Positions 51,793 to 61,635 of a DNA stretch of 64,000 nucleotides are shown one piece after another. The stretch is from Candidatus Aenigmatarchaeota archaeon. GTDB lineage: Archaea; Aenigmatarchaeota; Aenigmatarchaeia; QMZP01; QMZT01. The position numbers and the translations under genes are program-made. The stretch spans positions 62,001 through 126,000 of the forward strand of contig JAPLVC010000001.1 of NCBI GenBank assembly GCA_026397315.1, read 5' to 3'. The notes under the pieces are model-generated. The model searched no databases. It saw only the letters and a list, made by a program, of their open reading frames with translations, and was not told where the DNA came from. Each line of letters starts with the position of its first letter. Positions within the stretch are counted from its first letter, which is position 1.

Positions 51793-52389
51793 ATGTACAA
51801 GATTTTTGACGTAAGCGACAAGGTAAGAGTTGCGCCGGACAAGTTCGGCCTTAAGCTCCAGGAAGCAGTCAAGACGAGCCTTGAGGAGAAGCTCGAGGGC
51901 TCGATAGACAAGAACCTGGGCGTGATAATGTCCGTAATGTCCGTGGAGAAGATAGGCGAGGGCATTATAATGCCAGGCGATGGAGCGCTGTACTACCCGG
52001 TCGACTTCAAAGTCCTCACGTACGTCCCGGAGCAGCACGAGATGGTGAAAGGCGAGGTAATAGACGTAACGGAATTCGGCGTTTTCGTGCGCCTTGGCCC
52101 GGTGGACGGCATGATACACGTCTCGCAGCTGATGGATGATTTCGTATCTTACGATTCCAAGAATATGATGTTCACGGGCAAGAAGACCAAGAGACGCGTA
52201 AAAGAGAAGTCGGTCGTCATGGCCCGCATAATATCCGTCTCCATGGCGGAGAACCAGTACAAGATAGGCTTGACGACGCGTCAGCCCGGTCTGGGAGCGC
52301 TCGATTGGTTCACGAAGGAAGACGAGGGCAAAGAGGCCGCGCCAGCCAAGAAGGACGAGAAATCCGCCAAGCCGGAAAAGAAAAAGTAA
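51793..52389 (+). CDS. rpo7: RNA polymerase subunit Rpo7 (E')
   Basis: Stalk subunit of archaeal RNA polymerase. N-terminal RNP-like domain, then an S1 domain (VKGEVIDVTEFGVFVRLGPVDGMIHVSQL). The C-terminus is extended by a Lys/Glu/Ala tail. GGTGATG ribosome site before the ATG, TATA-like TTATAAATATAA upstream. spt4 follows, as in other archaea. Confidence 0.94.
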   Translation: MYKIFDVSDKVRVAPDKFGLKLQEAVKTSLEEKLEGSIDKNLGVIMSVMSVEKIGEGIIMPGDGALYYPVDFKVLTYVPEQHEMVKGEVIDVTEFGVFVRLGPVDGMIHVSQLMDDFVSYDSKNMMFTGKKTKRRVKEKSVVMARIISVSMAENQYKIGLTTRQPGLGALDWFTKEDEGKEAAPAKKDEKSAKPEKKK

Positions 52390-52401
52390 GTGGTGAATTT
52401 T

Positions 52402-52593
52402 ATGGTCGATAAGGAAAAAGTCTGCAAGACATGCAAGAGGTTCGTTTACGACGAGAAATGCCCCGCGTGCGGCACCAAGGACTTCACCAAGACGTGGAAG
52501 GGAATCGTCGTCATAAACGACCCGAACGAGTCTGAGATAGCGAAGCTGCTCGGCATAAACGTGCCGGGCAAATATGCATTGTGGGTGAAATGA
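52402..52593 (+). CDS. spt4: Transcription elongation factor Spt4
   Basis: Zinc-finger partner of Spt5 (29986). Four cysteines (CKTC and CPAC) and NDPNESEIAKLLG are the family hallmarks. ATG 52402 is chosen over the upstream GTG, with TGGTGA as ribosome site. The stop overlaps the S24e start. Confidence 0.93.
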   Translation: MVDKEKVCKTCKRFVYDEKCPACGTKDFTKTWKGIVVINDPNESEIAKLLGINVPGKYALWVK

Positions 52594-52916
52594 TGACATT
52601 GAAGATTATAGAGCACAAGAAGAACGCCCTCATGGGGCGTGACGAGGTTAAGGCGTTATACGAGCATCCTGGCAAGCCTACACCGACGCGCGAGGAAATC
52701 CTGCCGTCGCTGGAAAGCGTGCTGAAGATGAGCGGTGAGCACATAATTATCGAAAGGATATTCACTACGAAAGGCAAGGGAGAATCGCTCGTCAAGGCGC
52801 TCGTTTACGAGGAAAAGTCGAAGATGCCGAAGCACAAGCTGGACGTCATCGAGAAGCGCAAGGCAAAGAGAGGCGCGAAGACCGCAGGTGCAGAGGCTAC
52901 AGCGGCCAAGAAGTAA
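52590..52916 (+). CDS. rps24e: Ribosomal protein S24e
   Basis: Small-subunit protein with [33 protein letters not shown], the family signature, and an extended charged tail. The ATGA overlap with spt4 fixes the start at 52590 or the next Met. Co-transcribed with spt4 and S27e. Confidence 0.93.
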   Translation: MMTLKIIEHKKNALMGRDEVKALYEHPGKPTPTREEILPSLESVLKMSGEHIIIERIFTTKGKGESLVKALVYEEKSKMPKHKLDVIEKRKAKRGAKTAGAEATAAKK

Positions 52917-52941
52917 GCGTTTCGCTAGGAGGAGTGATTGT

Positions 52942-53106
52942 ATGGTTTCGAAATTCTTTCATGTAAAGTGCGAGAAGTGCAAGAACGAGCAGGTTGTTTT
53001 TGAGAAATCCGCGACCATGGTGAAATGCCTGGTATGCGGCGAGGTTCTTGTCAAGCCCACCGGCGGCAAAGCCGTGATAGCGAACGAAGGCGCTTCCGAG
53101 GTCTGA
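52942..53106 (+). CDS. rps27e: Ribosomal protein S27e
   Basis: A 54-residue zinc-ribbon protein: [23 protein letters not shown] with four cysteines as CxxC pairs. A strong AGGAGGAGTGAT ribosome site precedes the ATG. It was missed as a short ORF by length-based callers but listed inside a longer track ORF (52888). It is followed at once by aIF2 alpha. Confidence 0.93.
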   Translation: MVSKFFHVKCEKCKNEQVVFEKSATMVKCLVCGEVLVKPTGGKAVIANEGASEV

Positions 53107-53107
53107 A

Positions 53108-53860
53108 ATGAAGGACAGACTGCCGAGATACGGGGAACTTGTCGTATGCAGGATAACTAGGATAAACCCGCACTCGGCCATAGCGCAGATAATCGAATAC
53201 GAAACGACGGGCATGATTCACGTCTCAGAGGTTGCGTCGCGCTGGGTAAGGGACATACGAGAGTTCGTCAGGGAAAACGAATACATAGTATGCCGCGTCA
53301 TCGACGTGAGGCCGGAAGGCATTTCCCTTTCGATGAAGCGAGTCCATCGTGAGGACACGGTGCGCAAGCTCAACGAGTTCAAGCGCGAGAAACGCACTGA
53401 GAAACTTTTAGAGATGTCCGCCAAGAGCATCGGCAAAACGCTCGAGCAGGCCAAGAAGGATATAGGAGACTTCATCATCGAGGAATTCGGCTCCTACACC
53501 AAGCTTTTCGAGATCGCGGCGAAGACGCCGGACCTTCTCGACAGGAAAGGCCTGCCGGACAAGTGGTCCAGCGCCATAAAGGACATAGCCAAGAAGAACT
53601 ATTCGGAGAAGATATTCATAGTCAAAGGCCGGCTCAGCCTCATCACAAACGCACCGAATGGCGTGGAAATCATAAAGAAAATCCTGCTTACTGTGAAAGG
53701 CCAGGGCATAAAGGTCCAATACGTCTCGGCGCCGAAATACATGATCGTGGGCGAGGGGAACAACTACAAGGAAGTCGAGGGCAGGATCCGCACAATCTGT
53801 GAGGACGTCGTGAAAGAGTTCAACAAGTTCGGGGAAGCGTCTTTCGAGCTGGAAAAGTAA
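53108..53860 (+). CDS. Translation initiation factor aIF2 alpha
   Basis: Alpha subunit of aIF2. N-terminal S1 domain (GELVVCRITRINPHSAIAQII), helical middle domain and C-terminal alpha/beta domain (GVEIIKKILLTVKGQGIKVQYV). Length of 250 residues is slightly below the usual 265. Begins 1 base after the S27e stop. Confidence 0.93.
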   Translation: MKDRLPRYGELVVCRITRINPHSAIAQIIEYETTGMIHVSEVASRWVRDIREFVRENEYIVCRVIDVRPEGISLSMKRVHREDTVRKLNEFKREKRTEKLLEMSAKSIGKTLEQAKKDIGDFIIEEFGSYTKLFEIAAKTPDLLDRKGLPDKWSSAIKDIAKKNYSEKIFIVKGRLSLITNAPNGVEIIKKILLTVKGQGIKVQYVSAPKYMIVGEGNNYKEVEGRIRTICEDVVKEFNKFGEASFELEK

Positions 53861-53867
53861 ATATTTT

Positions 53868-54101
53868 TCAGAATAAAGGAATATAATGCTGGTCGTAAGA
53901 TTTGGCTAATTTTTTCCCATCTGCGTTTACTTCGGCCATTACTTTTTTGAGATTGGTACCGGAAACCCTTGTAAATATCGTGTGATCGGGGCCTAAATCT
54001 GTATCGCCTATTATACCGAAAAAGATCTGTCGCATTCTTCCGCTTCTGTCAAAAACATAATTCTTAAGGGCCACAGTACCAGTATATGTTGCGAATGTCA
54101 T
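53868..54101 (-). CDS. Small hypothetical protein
   Basis: 77 residues from the ATG at 54101 (MTFATYTGTVALKNYVFDRS). The purine-rich TGGTGG ahead of it is a good ribosome site; the track's extension to 54284 runs through the neighbouring reading frame. No family recognised. It probably shares a transcript with the Tat-signal protein upstream. Confidence 0.55.
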   Translation of the reverse strand: MTFATYTGTVALKNYVFDRSGRMRQIFFGIIGDTDLGPDHTIFTRVSGTNLKKVMAEVNADGKKLAKSYDQHYIPLF

Positions 54102-54129
54102 AAATCCACCATATTTTAATTTTACAGCA

Positions 54130-54627
54130 CTAGATGTCTGGAATATACAGCAATCCGTTTTCTTTAACGGCTTCAGCGAGCTGGCCGAAATCGTTTGAGT
54201 GATTAAACTTAAGCACCCTGTTTTTGTACAGCTCCCAGCACTGGCTTTCCGTTTCTTTAATTTTCCCGTATCTTTTGGGTGCAAATATACTCATGAAAAT
54301 TTTTCCCGGCTCAGATACGCGGACAGGGTTCACAGCATCGAATTTTACACCGATCAGGCTTTCCATTTCGTCGGGTTTAAACTCCGGCGTTCCGTGAAAT
54401 CCTTCCGGTGAGAGGTTTTCAGTCCTGAAAGACGTGCCGTTTAGCCTTTCGACAAAACCGCTCATGTTTTCAAGAGAATCCCTAGTTTCGACATTAGTGT
54501 AAGCATTACCTACCACATAACCTAAGCCAGCGCCAGCTAAAACAGTGGTCCCGATGTTTAAAAATTTGCGCCTGCTCATGGCTGCATAATCATGGTCTAT
54601 CTCTTTCTTGATTTGGTCCGCGTTCAT
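54130..54627 (-). CDS. Protein with twin-arginine-like signal
   Basis: 165 residues. After a charged lead sequence comes MSRRKFLNIGTTVLAGAGLG, an S-R-R-x-F-L Tat motif with a hydrophobic core, so export in folded form is likely. The mature part has no motif I recognise. GGTGAT precedes the ATG at 54627. The codon use is AT-leaning, weaker than the core. Confidence 0.65.
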   Translation of the reverse strand: MNADQIKKEIDHDYAAMSRRKFLNIGTTVLAGAGLGYVVGNAYTNVETRDSLENMSGFVERLNGTSFRTENLSPEGFHGTPEFKPDEMESLIGVKFDAVNPVRVSEPGKIFMSIFAPKRYGKIKETESQCWELYKNRVLKFNHSNDFGQLAEAVKENGLLYIPDI

Positions 54628-54825
54628 TATCAAATCACCCTCAATTATTTATGACTATTTGTCACTTGTTAATAGTTAAAATATACTACATTATTGGTTC
54701 AAGGGTATATAAAGCTTTCGGTAAACCGGGCTTTTAGCCGAGTGCGGTTTATGCCAATTCTACCTCTAAAGGTATATAAGGCAGAACGTTCAAACAATAT
54801 TATAAAATTCTAAGGGGTGTAAACT
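54628..54825. other. Intergenic region with TATA elements
   Basis: 198 bases between divergent genes. TATA-like GGTATATAAGG (about 54771) suits the small gene at 54826 (start 45-55 bases downstream). A second element GGTATATAAAG (about 54707) could serve another start. I see nothing else. Confidence 0.5.
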
Positions 54826-54981
54826 ATGGCTAAGAAAGTTGCTTTTGGTGGTTACACAATTTGCTTTGCCGGCAGGAAAGAAACTCTTGAAGATGTTTTC
54901 GGCAAGGGCAAGATAACTCCAAGCGAAATGACAAAGAAATTGTGGGTCGTCGTTAAGAGCAAGAAACTCGCAGGAAAGTAA
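54826..54981 (+). CDS. 51-residue basic protein
   Basis: MAKKVAFGGYTICFAGRKET, a compact basic protein with K-rich helices and a tryptophan (KKLWVVVKSK). It is absent from the ORF track because of length but has a clear TATA box, an AAGGGGTGT ribosome site and a poly-T terminator behind it. That makes it a good candidate for a short, well-expressed gene. Function unknown. Confidence 0.7.
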   Translation: MAKKVAFGGYTICFAGRKETLEDVFGKGKITPSEMTKKLWVVVKSKKLAGK

Positions 54982-54991
54982 ACGGGTTTCT

Positions 54992-55021
54992 TCTCTTGTT
55001 TTTTTCTTTTTGTTTTCATTT
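54992..55021 (+). terminator. Poly-T terminator
   Basis: TTGTTTTTTTCTTTTTGTTTTC follows the 51-residue gene. Repeated T-runs without a hairpin are the archaeal intrinsic termination signal. Confidence 0.6.
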
Positions 55022-55109
55022 ATATTTTCGCTTGCTTCCCGTTTAGCTGTTTCTCCGTCGTGGAATATTTATATACTGCCAATAATTCTATAACATCGCT
55101 AGGGAGAAC

Positions 55110-56447
55110 ATGGTACTGGACAAGTTCGGTTCGGGCATAAAGGACGTGTTCAAACGGGTCATGGGACTCGGCGTCGTCGACAAAGAGGCAGTCGAAGCCA
55201 TACTGCGCGATTTGCAGCGGACGATGATACAGTCCGATGTCGACGTCAAGCTCGTGTTCGAGATGACCAAGAGCATAAAGGAAAAGGTCCTCAAAGAAAC
55301 GCCGAAGGGAATGACGCTCAAGGAATTCTTCATCAAGACACTTTACGACGAGATAGTCGGCCTGCTCGGCCGGGAGAAAGGGAAGCTGGAACTGAAGAAC
55401 CAGCGCATACTTCTCGTAGGACTGTTCGGTTCCGGCAAGACGACGACCTGCGGCAAGCTCGCATTATGGTTCAAGAAGCGCGGCCTTTCCGTCGCTCTCG
55501 TCGCCTGCGACACGCACCGCGCGGCTGCGCAGGAACAGCTCAGGCAGCTTGGAAAGCAGCTGGACGTCCATGTTTACGACGAAGGCAAAAAACCTGAAGA
55601 CATCGCCAAGAACGCCGCGCAAAAGGCGAAAGAGGGTGTGGTCATATTCGACTCTGCCGGTCGCGACGCGCTTGATGGCGAACTGGCGAAAGAACTGAAG
55701 AAAATGGGCGAGGTCATAAAGCCCGACGAAGTCTTCCTAGTCATACCCGCGGACATAGGCCAGGCCGCGAGGAAACAGGCGGAAGAATTCAACAAGCTGG
55801 TGGGCATAACCGGCGTGATAATCACCAAGATGGACGGCACGGCAAGAGGCGGCGGATCGCTCGCGGCGACCAGAGTATCAGGCTCGAACGTCCGCATGAT
55901 AGGCGTCGGGGAGAAAGTCGATGACTTCGAGGAATACGATCCGCAGCGCTTCGTCTCGAGGCTCATAGGCTACGGCGACCTGCAGGGACTGCTGGAAAAG
56001 GCTAAGGATGCCGGCGCCGAAGAGACGGCGAAAAAGATGATGGAAGGCAAATTCACGATGAACGAGTTCTTCGAGCAGCTCAACTCGCTGCAGAAGATGG
56101 GCTCGCTATCGAAGGTCATGGACATGATACCGGGCATGTCTGGCGGCGGGATGATGAAGAAGCTGCCGCCGAACTTCCTAGACGTGCAGGAAGGGAAAAT
56201 GAAGAAGTGGAAGCACATAATAAATTCCATGACCAAGTCCGAACGTGACGACCCGGAACTGATAAAGCAGAACCGCATAACGAGAATAGCGAAGGGCTCA
56301 GGCACCCAGCCGTCCGACGTGAAGGAACTTCTTAAGAGCTACGAGCAGATAAAGAAGATGCTGAAAATGACAGGCAGCGCAAAGGCCTTCAAGCGCGGCC
56401 CGCTCGCTAAACTCGCTAAACAGTTCGGCATGGGCGCAATGGGTTAA
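55110..56447 (+). CDS. srp54: Signal recognition particle GTPase SRP54
   Basis: GTPase that binds signal peptides and targets ribosomes to the Sec channel. N domain, then G domain with GLFGSGKTTTCGKLA, DTHRAAAQEQL, DSAGRD and TKMDGTARGGG, then the methionine-rich M domain (GMSGGGMMKKLPPNF, MGAMG). Full length of 445. TATA-like ATATTTATATAC at about 55067 precedes the start. Confidence 0.96.
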   Translation: MVLDKFGSGIKDVFKRVMGLGVVDKEAVEAILRDLQRTMIQSDVDVKLVFEMTKSIKEKVLKETPKGMTLKEFFIKTLYDEIVGLLGREKGKLELKNQRILLVGLFGSGKTTTCGKLALWFKKRGLSVALVACDTHRAAAQEQLRQLGKQLDVHVYDEGKKPEDIAKNAAQKAKEGVVIFDSAGRDALDGELAKELKKMGEVIKPDEVFLVIPADIGQAARKQAEEFNKLVGITGVIITKMDGTARGGGSLAATRVSGSNVRMIGVGEKVDDFEEYDPQRFVSRLIGYGDLQGLLEKAKDAGAEETAKKMMEGKFTMNEFFEQLNSLQKMGSLSKVMDMIPGMSGGGMMKKLPPNFLDVQEGKMKKWKHIINSMTKSERDDPELIKQNRITRIAKGSGTQPSDVKELLKSYEQIKKMLKMTGSAKAFKRGPLAKLAKQFGMGAMG

Positions 56448-56572
56448 CCCGATACTTGTTTCTGAGTCGCAGACCGAAAGAAAACCGCACCATTTAAATT
56501 CCCGGCGAACCAATATTTTTATATTAGGTATGAAAATCGAACTTTTGATTTTGCTTCGTGGAGGCTGAGAAT

Positions 56573-59500
56573 ATGAATGTCGGTTGTAACTCTAAGAAAA
56601 TTTTGTTTGGTCTTATTCTGTGTGTGTTTTTGTTTTCGCTCGTATCGTCTGTTTCTGCTGCGGAATATTGCGGCGACGGTACGTGTGAATATAAACAAAA
56701 AAGATTGTACCTGGGACAAACCTATCCGTTTCAGCTTTACGGAGCCAGCCATACCGCAAAATTTAAAAGCTTTAACATCACGAGCAAAAGCTCTGCGGTA
56801 GAAATAGACGGCGTAACTCAGATAATGTTCAGAGGTATAATGTACACTCTCTCTGGCGTTCCTGTATATGAGATGAGTTATAGTTACGATTCTACCGCTT
56901 CAAACGAGAGTTACGTTACTGTGAGATTGGGCGAGTTTGGACAATCATGCTCCAGCGACTGCAACACGCAAAAATGCATGCCTTACGTAGATGGCGTATG
57001 CCCCCAGACATGTTCTCTGGGTGTTGATGCAGACTGCTGCACCAACGCTAGTAAATATTGGCTGCAAACCGACTTTGGATTTTCATGTTATGACAATTTT
57101 TACAATTTATGGTGCAATCCCGAACAGCCATGCAGCAGCACTGCGGATGACTGCTGCCCCAACTGGTGCGCGGCAGGCTCAGACTACGACTGCTGCACAC
57201 AGAAAGGAATGTGCTGGACAAATAATGGCTGTTATACCTGTCAGAATAACACATGCACCGACTCCGACGGCGGCAAGAACTATTACGTGAAGGGAACAAC
57301 TACAGGACCGGGCTATGGTAACACAAGTAAACTAATCACATCCACCGACTATTGCGACGGCAACCTTCTAAAAGAAAGATACTGTGATGAAAATGATAAA
57401 TTTAATTCAGAAGATTACGCCTGCTCATACGGCTGCCTAGATGGCAGATGCAAAACAGGCCCTTATGTATGTGTTGATTATGAAGGTGAGAAAAATTATT
57501 ATAAGAAGGGTACAATTACCAATCAGTTCAATCAAAACTACACAGACTCTTGCACAAATAATACTTTAAGAGAATGGTATTGTGATCAGTACGGATCAGG
57601 CGCAAATGAATATTATGCTTGCCCGAACGGCTGCAAGGACGGAGCTTGTAATAATTTTGTTAACGCGTTAAAAGTAATAACGCCGAACGGCAACGAACAA
57701 TTCACAACAGAAAAGATAATAAAATTTTCTTTCTTAGTTAACTCTTATAAAAGTGGTTTGCTTAAATACTGGATTAAGAATTTTGCTACCGGCACAATTT
57801 ACAACATAGGTTCAGTTAGCGCCATACCATCTGCATTTGGTTACGTATATAACCTTGACTGGAATCTTCCCGTCCTTAAAGGGATGGGTGAAGTAATGCC
57901 TTCTGATGGCAAACAATACAAGGCATTCGTGGAATGGAAAAGTGATGATGGATCTGAAATACTTTCAGACGAAAGCGACAATTATTTCACAATCACTAAC
58001 CCACAGACATGCACAGATTCCGACGGCGGTAAAAATTATTATACGAAAGGAACAGTTACAGATGGCAATGGAGTCTCTACCGATGGTTGCTTTGTCCAAG
58101 GAAATAAAGATCCAAGTGCCCCACCAGAATGTTTTGGGTCCGATGGTACTGGAAATGGTAAGTGTATCAATGAAGGATTCTGCGAGAATGAAAAAACAAA
58201 TTATGCAATAGTTATGTGCCCGAACGGCTGCAAGGACGGGGCATGTGTTGGCGGCGACAACGTTAAAGAGCAGGTCAAGTGCGTTTTTGACGGGGCAACG
58301 GAAGATAACAAATGCTATTCCGATGCCGGCTTCAGCTGCCACGGTATCGGGAGCTGCGTGGCCGACGTCTACGGCAGCAAGGGACAGCAGTTGACGTGGA
58401 AAAGCAGTTGCGGTGGATACGCTTACACCGTAATAGACGGTCAGAACGAATATGCCAATTTCTACTGCAAACCCTCATCGTATTGCGGCAACGGCGTTTG
58501 TGAAATAGGAGAGACCCAGCAGAGCTGTCCTCAGGACTGCGTAAAAAATTGCCCTATATGGATAGACATGAGCTTCAACAAAGAGGTTTACTATCCCGGA
58601 GATTATTTTGAGGTGACCATTAAGCTCTATGACTATAACAAGAAACTGATGCCAAACCACGCCTTCAACCTGTATTACACAAATAATGGCAATGAATATC
58701 CGACATCGACAATGTATACCGACTCTGCCGGCATATACAAATCTTCTTCACAAATACCGAAGGATTTCCATGATTTTGGCGAATTCATCTTCGTGGCTTC
58801 AGCAGCAGAGGAAGGCTGCAATTACGTATATGACAAAGAGAATATTTACATAAACAATCTCGGCAGCTGCGGAGACAGCTACTGCAGCAAAGATGAAAAG
58901 GAACTTGTATGCACGACTACATGCGCCACTTGCCCGGTTGAACCAATCTCGGCTACTTCGAGCGTGGCATCCGCTGCCATAACCGGAGCTATAACGACGG
59001 CTGCGACAAATGATGTTTCGACATGCGGCTGCAATGAATATTGTTATGTGAAATGCGCCCGCGACTGCACGCCAAACTGTGGCAATGGTGTTTGTGATAC
59101 CATAGCATGCCTTGCTGAAGGCTGTCCTGTCCCTGAAAACGAGAAGAACTGCCCGAGCGACTGCGGCACAATCAATTATTGCGGTTCGCAGTCACAGGAC
59201 TATAACTGCGTCTGCCAGGAAGGCTTCAAAAAAGAGAAGTTTGAAGCGCCGTGTTCTGCAGTAACGGAAACTGCAAGCAGTACGGCAATTACAACGACAA
59301 ATAATACGATATGCACAGATTCCGACGGCGGGAAGAACTATTATGTTAAAGGATACTCAACCGGGTCAGATGGGTTGGACGGGACTTGGTCAAAAGAAGA
59401 TAAATGTCTGAAGGGTACGGGCGTTTTGGATTATGTCGAGAGTTGCAGCGGTAATGATTGTTATCTTCATGAGGCTATTTGCATAGGCAATCTTGCAACA

Positions 59501-61624
59501 GTTGAGGTTGGCGTTAAATGCCCGAACGGCTGCAAGGACGGGGCGTGCAACAAAACAAATGAAGAGGCTTATTTTAAATTCACTGATGGACACAATACAT
59601 TTATTTTCAAATTAACAGATTCGAAAAAGATACAAGAAGCTAGAGCCATACTTAATGGAAGCCAAACTAATGCTATACATGTTTCAGGCACAATTGATAA
59701 AAAAAGTATTGAAAAATCCGTTGATTACAATTCGCCATGGAACTATTATCTTATCCCTGCAACAATACATTTTTTTGATAACGCTGTTGAAGTTTGTGAT
59801 GCCAGTATTCAATATCTGGAAGACCATCTAAATGAATCTTGCGGCAGTTTTTTGCCAAATTGTGTGTGGTGTCCTTGGGGTTCTAAACTTATTGAAGAGG
59901 TTAAAATAAATCAAACACAAACCTGCACAGACACCGACGGCGGGATTAACTATGACGTGAGAGGCGATATCGTAGTCGTTTACAGTGATGGCACAGAGTC
60001 AGCATCGTGGGATCAGTGCAATTCGGTGGCGAACATATCCGGATATGGCGTGAATACATTATTGGAAAGATATTGCGGAAATGACCAGATTCAAACAATA
60101 TTCTATAACTGCCCCAACGGCTGCAAGGACGGGGCGTGCATAAAGGCTGATACCTGCACATACTACCGATGTATTCCATCATTCACATACCTTAATTTAC
60201 AGACGGACAAATACTATTACGACATAGGCGAGCAGGTGACAATAAGCACAAATTATTTAGACAAAGAAAAGATGACCTTGCAGGAGCTGACTGTGTCTGT
60301 CAAGGACCCTTACGGCAACCTGCAGGAAATCGTCATGAAGCCTGAATGCAACACGGCTGAAGAGTGCCCGCTATGCAAGCCGGGGGGTTATTGCCCGCCG
60401 TGCAGTAGCGTCACAACATGTCAGTTCAAGGGAGTTTACGCAGGAACAAAGATGGTTGGCCTTTACAGCGTGCAATCAGAAATGGCGATGAATAGCGCGT
60501 ATTTCAGGGTTTATGACTACTCCCTGCTAAAAAAATACCTGATACTCAGCGACATAGACGGCTACGTGTATAAGGATTCAAATTTGATGCAAGGCTCTGA
60601 GGACATCACTGTATATTTAGCGAGATATGAAAAGTCAGGCAAGACTTATGACGCGATGGTTGGTGAATTTGAAAGCAGGGACATCCTGAATAAATATCTT
60701 AGTGAAATTTTGAAATCCAATCCTCCAAGCGAGGAGAAGTTTGGCGGTCAGTACATATATGTTCTGAAAAGCGGCAGCCAGAAGGTATACTTCTGGACAA
60801 ACGGCCCATTCCTGATAGTGATATCCGAGGAGATGTATGCCCAGATGAGTGCTGCTGTCAAATCAGTCATTGAGCCAAGCAGCACGGAGACTTCTACCAG
60901 CATTGCCATCGCTGCAAGCGAGACTGCGACGTCTGCTTCCGGCGGGGGTTTATTCACGGGCATGATAACCGGCATGCCTGTTGCTACTGAATCAACAGAA
61001 AGCTTCAAACACTGCGGCGCGGATTCTGTATCATCTGAATGCGCGTGCATGGAAGGCGAGACTAAAGAGGAATTCATGCCATCATGCAAACAGGGCAGCG
61101 AATGCGAAATGGTCTTACATTACAGATGCGTGCAGAGAGAACCGACAGAACTGATAAATGCATACCTCGACAAATACCCGAGCGATATAAAGGCGACCGG
61201 GACGGAGTGCGAAACGAAGAACGGATACTGCATATACTTCCAGGACTCGTGCAAGGACGGCTTCGAGGATTCGGCTCTCGCGTGCAAGACGAAATCCGAG
61301 AAATGCTGCGTCAAGGAAGTGAACAGGGAAGACTTCATTGAAATTTCGCTGAAGCTTGAAAGCATGAGGGTGAAGATGGACACGTTCGAAACGAAGGCGG
61401 AAGCCCTCGCGGCCTATTACATGTCAGTGGGAGATGAGCAAAGAGCCGCTAAATTCCAGGAAGTGGCAGGCATGCTCTCCATGGCAAAGGAAAAGATAGA
61501 CCGCATAATCACAAAGATAAAGGACAACATGGACGACCTCGAGAGCGTAAGGGAAGAAATAAAAAGCGACATTAAAGGCCTGAGGAGTTACATAAGAAAC
61601 ATTCTTGTAAAGATGGTTTCCTAA
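56573..61624 (+). CDS. Giant cysteine-rich surface protein with CTDSDGG repeats
   Basis: A 1683-residue secreted protein. Signal peptide (ILFGLILCVFLFSLVSSVSA). Body built of cysteine-rich modules: CGxGxCxxGE...CPxDC units near residues 28, 640 and 840, and five copies of a CTDSDGGKNYYxKG ... CPNGCKDGAC module. The last 100 residues form a coiled coil (ALAAYYMSVGDEQRAAKFQEVAGML). ATG 56573 follows a GGAGG site at 56560; the track's GTG at 56558 lies before it. It is probably a major envelope or adhesion protein; no transmembrane anchor is obvious at the C-terminus. It leads a three-gene operon. Confidence 0.85.
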   Translation: MNVGCNSKKILFGLILCVFLFSLVSSVSAAEYCGDGTCEYKQKRLYLGQTYPFQLYGASHTAKFKSFNITSKSSAVEIDGVTQIMFRGIMYTLSGVPVYEMSYSYDSTASNESYVTVRLGEFGQSCSSDCNTQKCMPYVDGVCPQTCSLGVDADCCTNASKYWLQTDFGFSCYDNFYNLWCNPEQPCSSTADDCCPNWCAAGSDYDCCTQKGMCWTNNGCYTCQNNTCTDSDGGKNYYVKGTTTGPGYGNTSKLITSTDYCDGNLLKERYCDENDKFNSEDYACSYGCLDGRCKTGPYVCVDYEGEKNYYKKGTITNQFNQNYTDSCTNNTLREWYCDQYGSGANEYYACPNGCKDGACNNFVNALKVITPNGNEQFTTEKIIKFSFLVNSYKSGLLKYWIKNFATGTIYNIGSVSAIPSAFGYVYNLDWNLPVLKGMGEVMPSDGKQYKAFVEWKSDDGSEILSDESDNYFTITNPQTCTDSDGGKNYYTKGTVTDGNGVSTDGCFVQGNKDPSAPPECFGSDGTGNGKCINEGFCENEKTNYAIVMCPNGCKDGACVGGDNVKEQVKCVFDGATEDNKCYSDAGFSCHGIGSCVADVYGSKGQQLTWKSSCGGYAYTVIDGQNEYANFYCKPSSYCGNGVCEIGETQQSCPQDCVKNCPIWIDMSFNKEVYYPGDYFEVTIKLYDYNKKLMPNHAFNLYYTNNGNEYPTSTMYTDSAGIYKSSSQIPKDFHDFGEFIFVASAAEEGCNYVYDKENIYINNLGSCGDSYCSKDEKELVCTTTCATCPVEPISATSSVASAAITGAITTAATNDVSTCGCNEYCYVKCARDCTPNCGNGVCDTIACLAEGCPVPENEKNCPSDCGTINYCGSQSQDYNCVCQEGFKKEKFEAPCSAVTETASSTAITTTNNTICTDSDGGKNYYVKGYSTGSDGLDGTWSKEDKCLKGTGVLDYVESCSGNDCYLHEAICIGNLATVEVGVKCPNGCKDGACNKTNEEAYFKFTDGHNTFIFKLTDSKKIQEARAILNGSQTNAIHVSGTIDKKSIEKSVDYNSPWNYYLIPATIHFFDNAVEVCDASIQYLEDHLNESCGSFLPNCVWCPWGSKLIEEVKINQTQTCTDTDGGINYDVRGDIVVVYSDGTESASWDQCNSVANISGYGVNTLLERYCGNDQIQTIFYNCPNGCKDGACIKADTCTYYRCIPSFTYLNLQTDKYYYDIGEQVTISTNYLDKEKMTLQELTVSVKDPYGNLQEIVMKPECNTAEECPLCKPGGYCPPCSSVTTCQFKGVYAGTKMVGLYSVQSEMAMNSAYFRVYDYSLLKKYLILSDIDGYVYKDSNLMQGSEDITVYLARYEKSGKTYDAMVGEFESRDILNKYLSEILKSNPPSEEKFGGQYIYVLKSGSQKVYFWTNGPFLIVISEEMYAQMSAAVKSVIEPSSTETSTSIAIAASETATSASGGGLFTGMITGMPVATESTESFKHCGADSVSSECACMEGETKEEFMPSCKQGSECEMVLHYRCVQREPTELINAYLDKYPSDIKATGTECETKNGYCIYFQDSCKDGFEDSALACKTKSEKCCVKEVNREDFIEISLKLESMRVKMDTFETKAEALAAYYMSVGDEQRAAKFQEVAGMLSMAKEKIDRIITKIKDNMDDLESVREEIKSDIKGLRSYIRNILVKMVS
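57251..60145 (+). repeat. Five CTDSDGG...CPNGCKDGAC modules
   Basis: Modules at about 57251-57452, 57466-57650, 58010-58250, 59311-59552 and 59920-60143. Each starts C(T/V)D(S/T/Y)(D/E)G and closes CPNGCKDGAC (CSYGCLDGRC in the first). The closing DNA string CCGAACGGCTGCAAGGACG is nearly identical in four copies, pointing to recent duplication or gene conversion. Spacing between modules varies. Confidence 0.7.
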
Positions 61625-61635
61625 GGGGGTAGACT

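Noticed and set aside
53868-54284. 138-residue minus-strand ORF
   Set aside because: Its first 60 residues run through the 54130 gene in another frame; the ATG at 54101 with TGGTGG is a better start.
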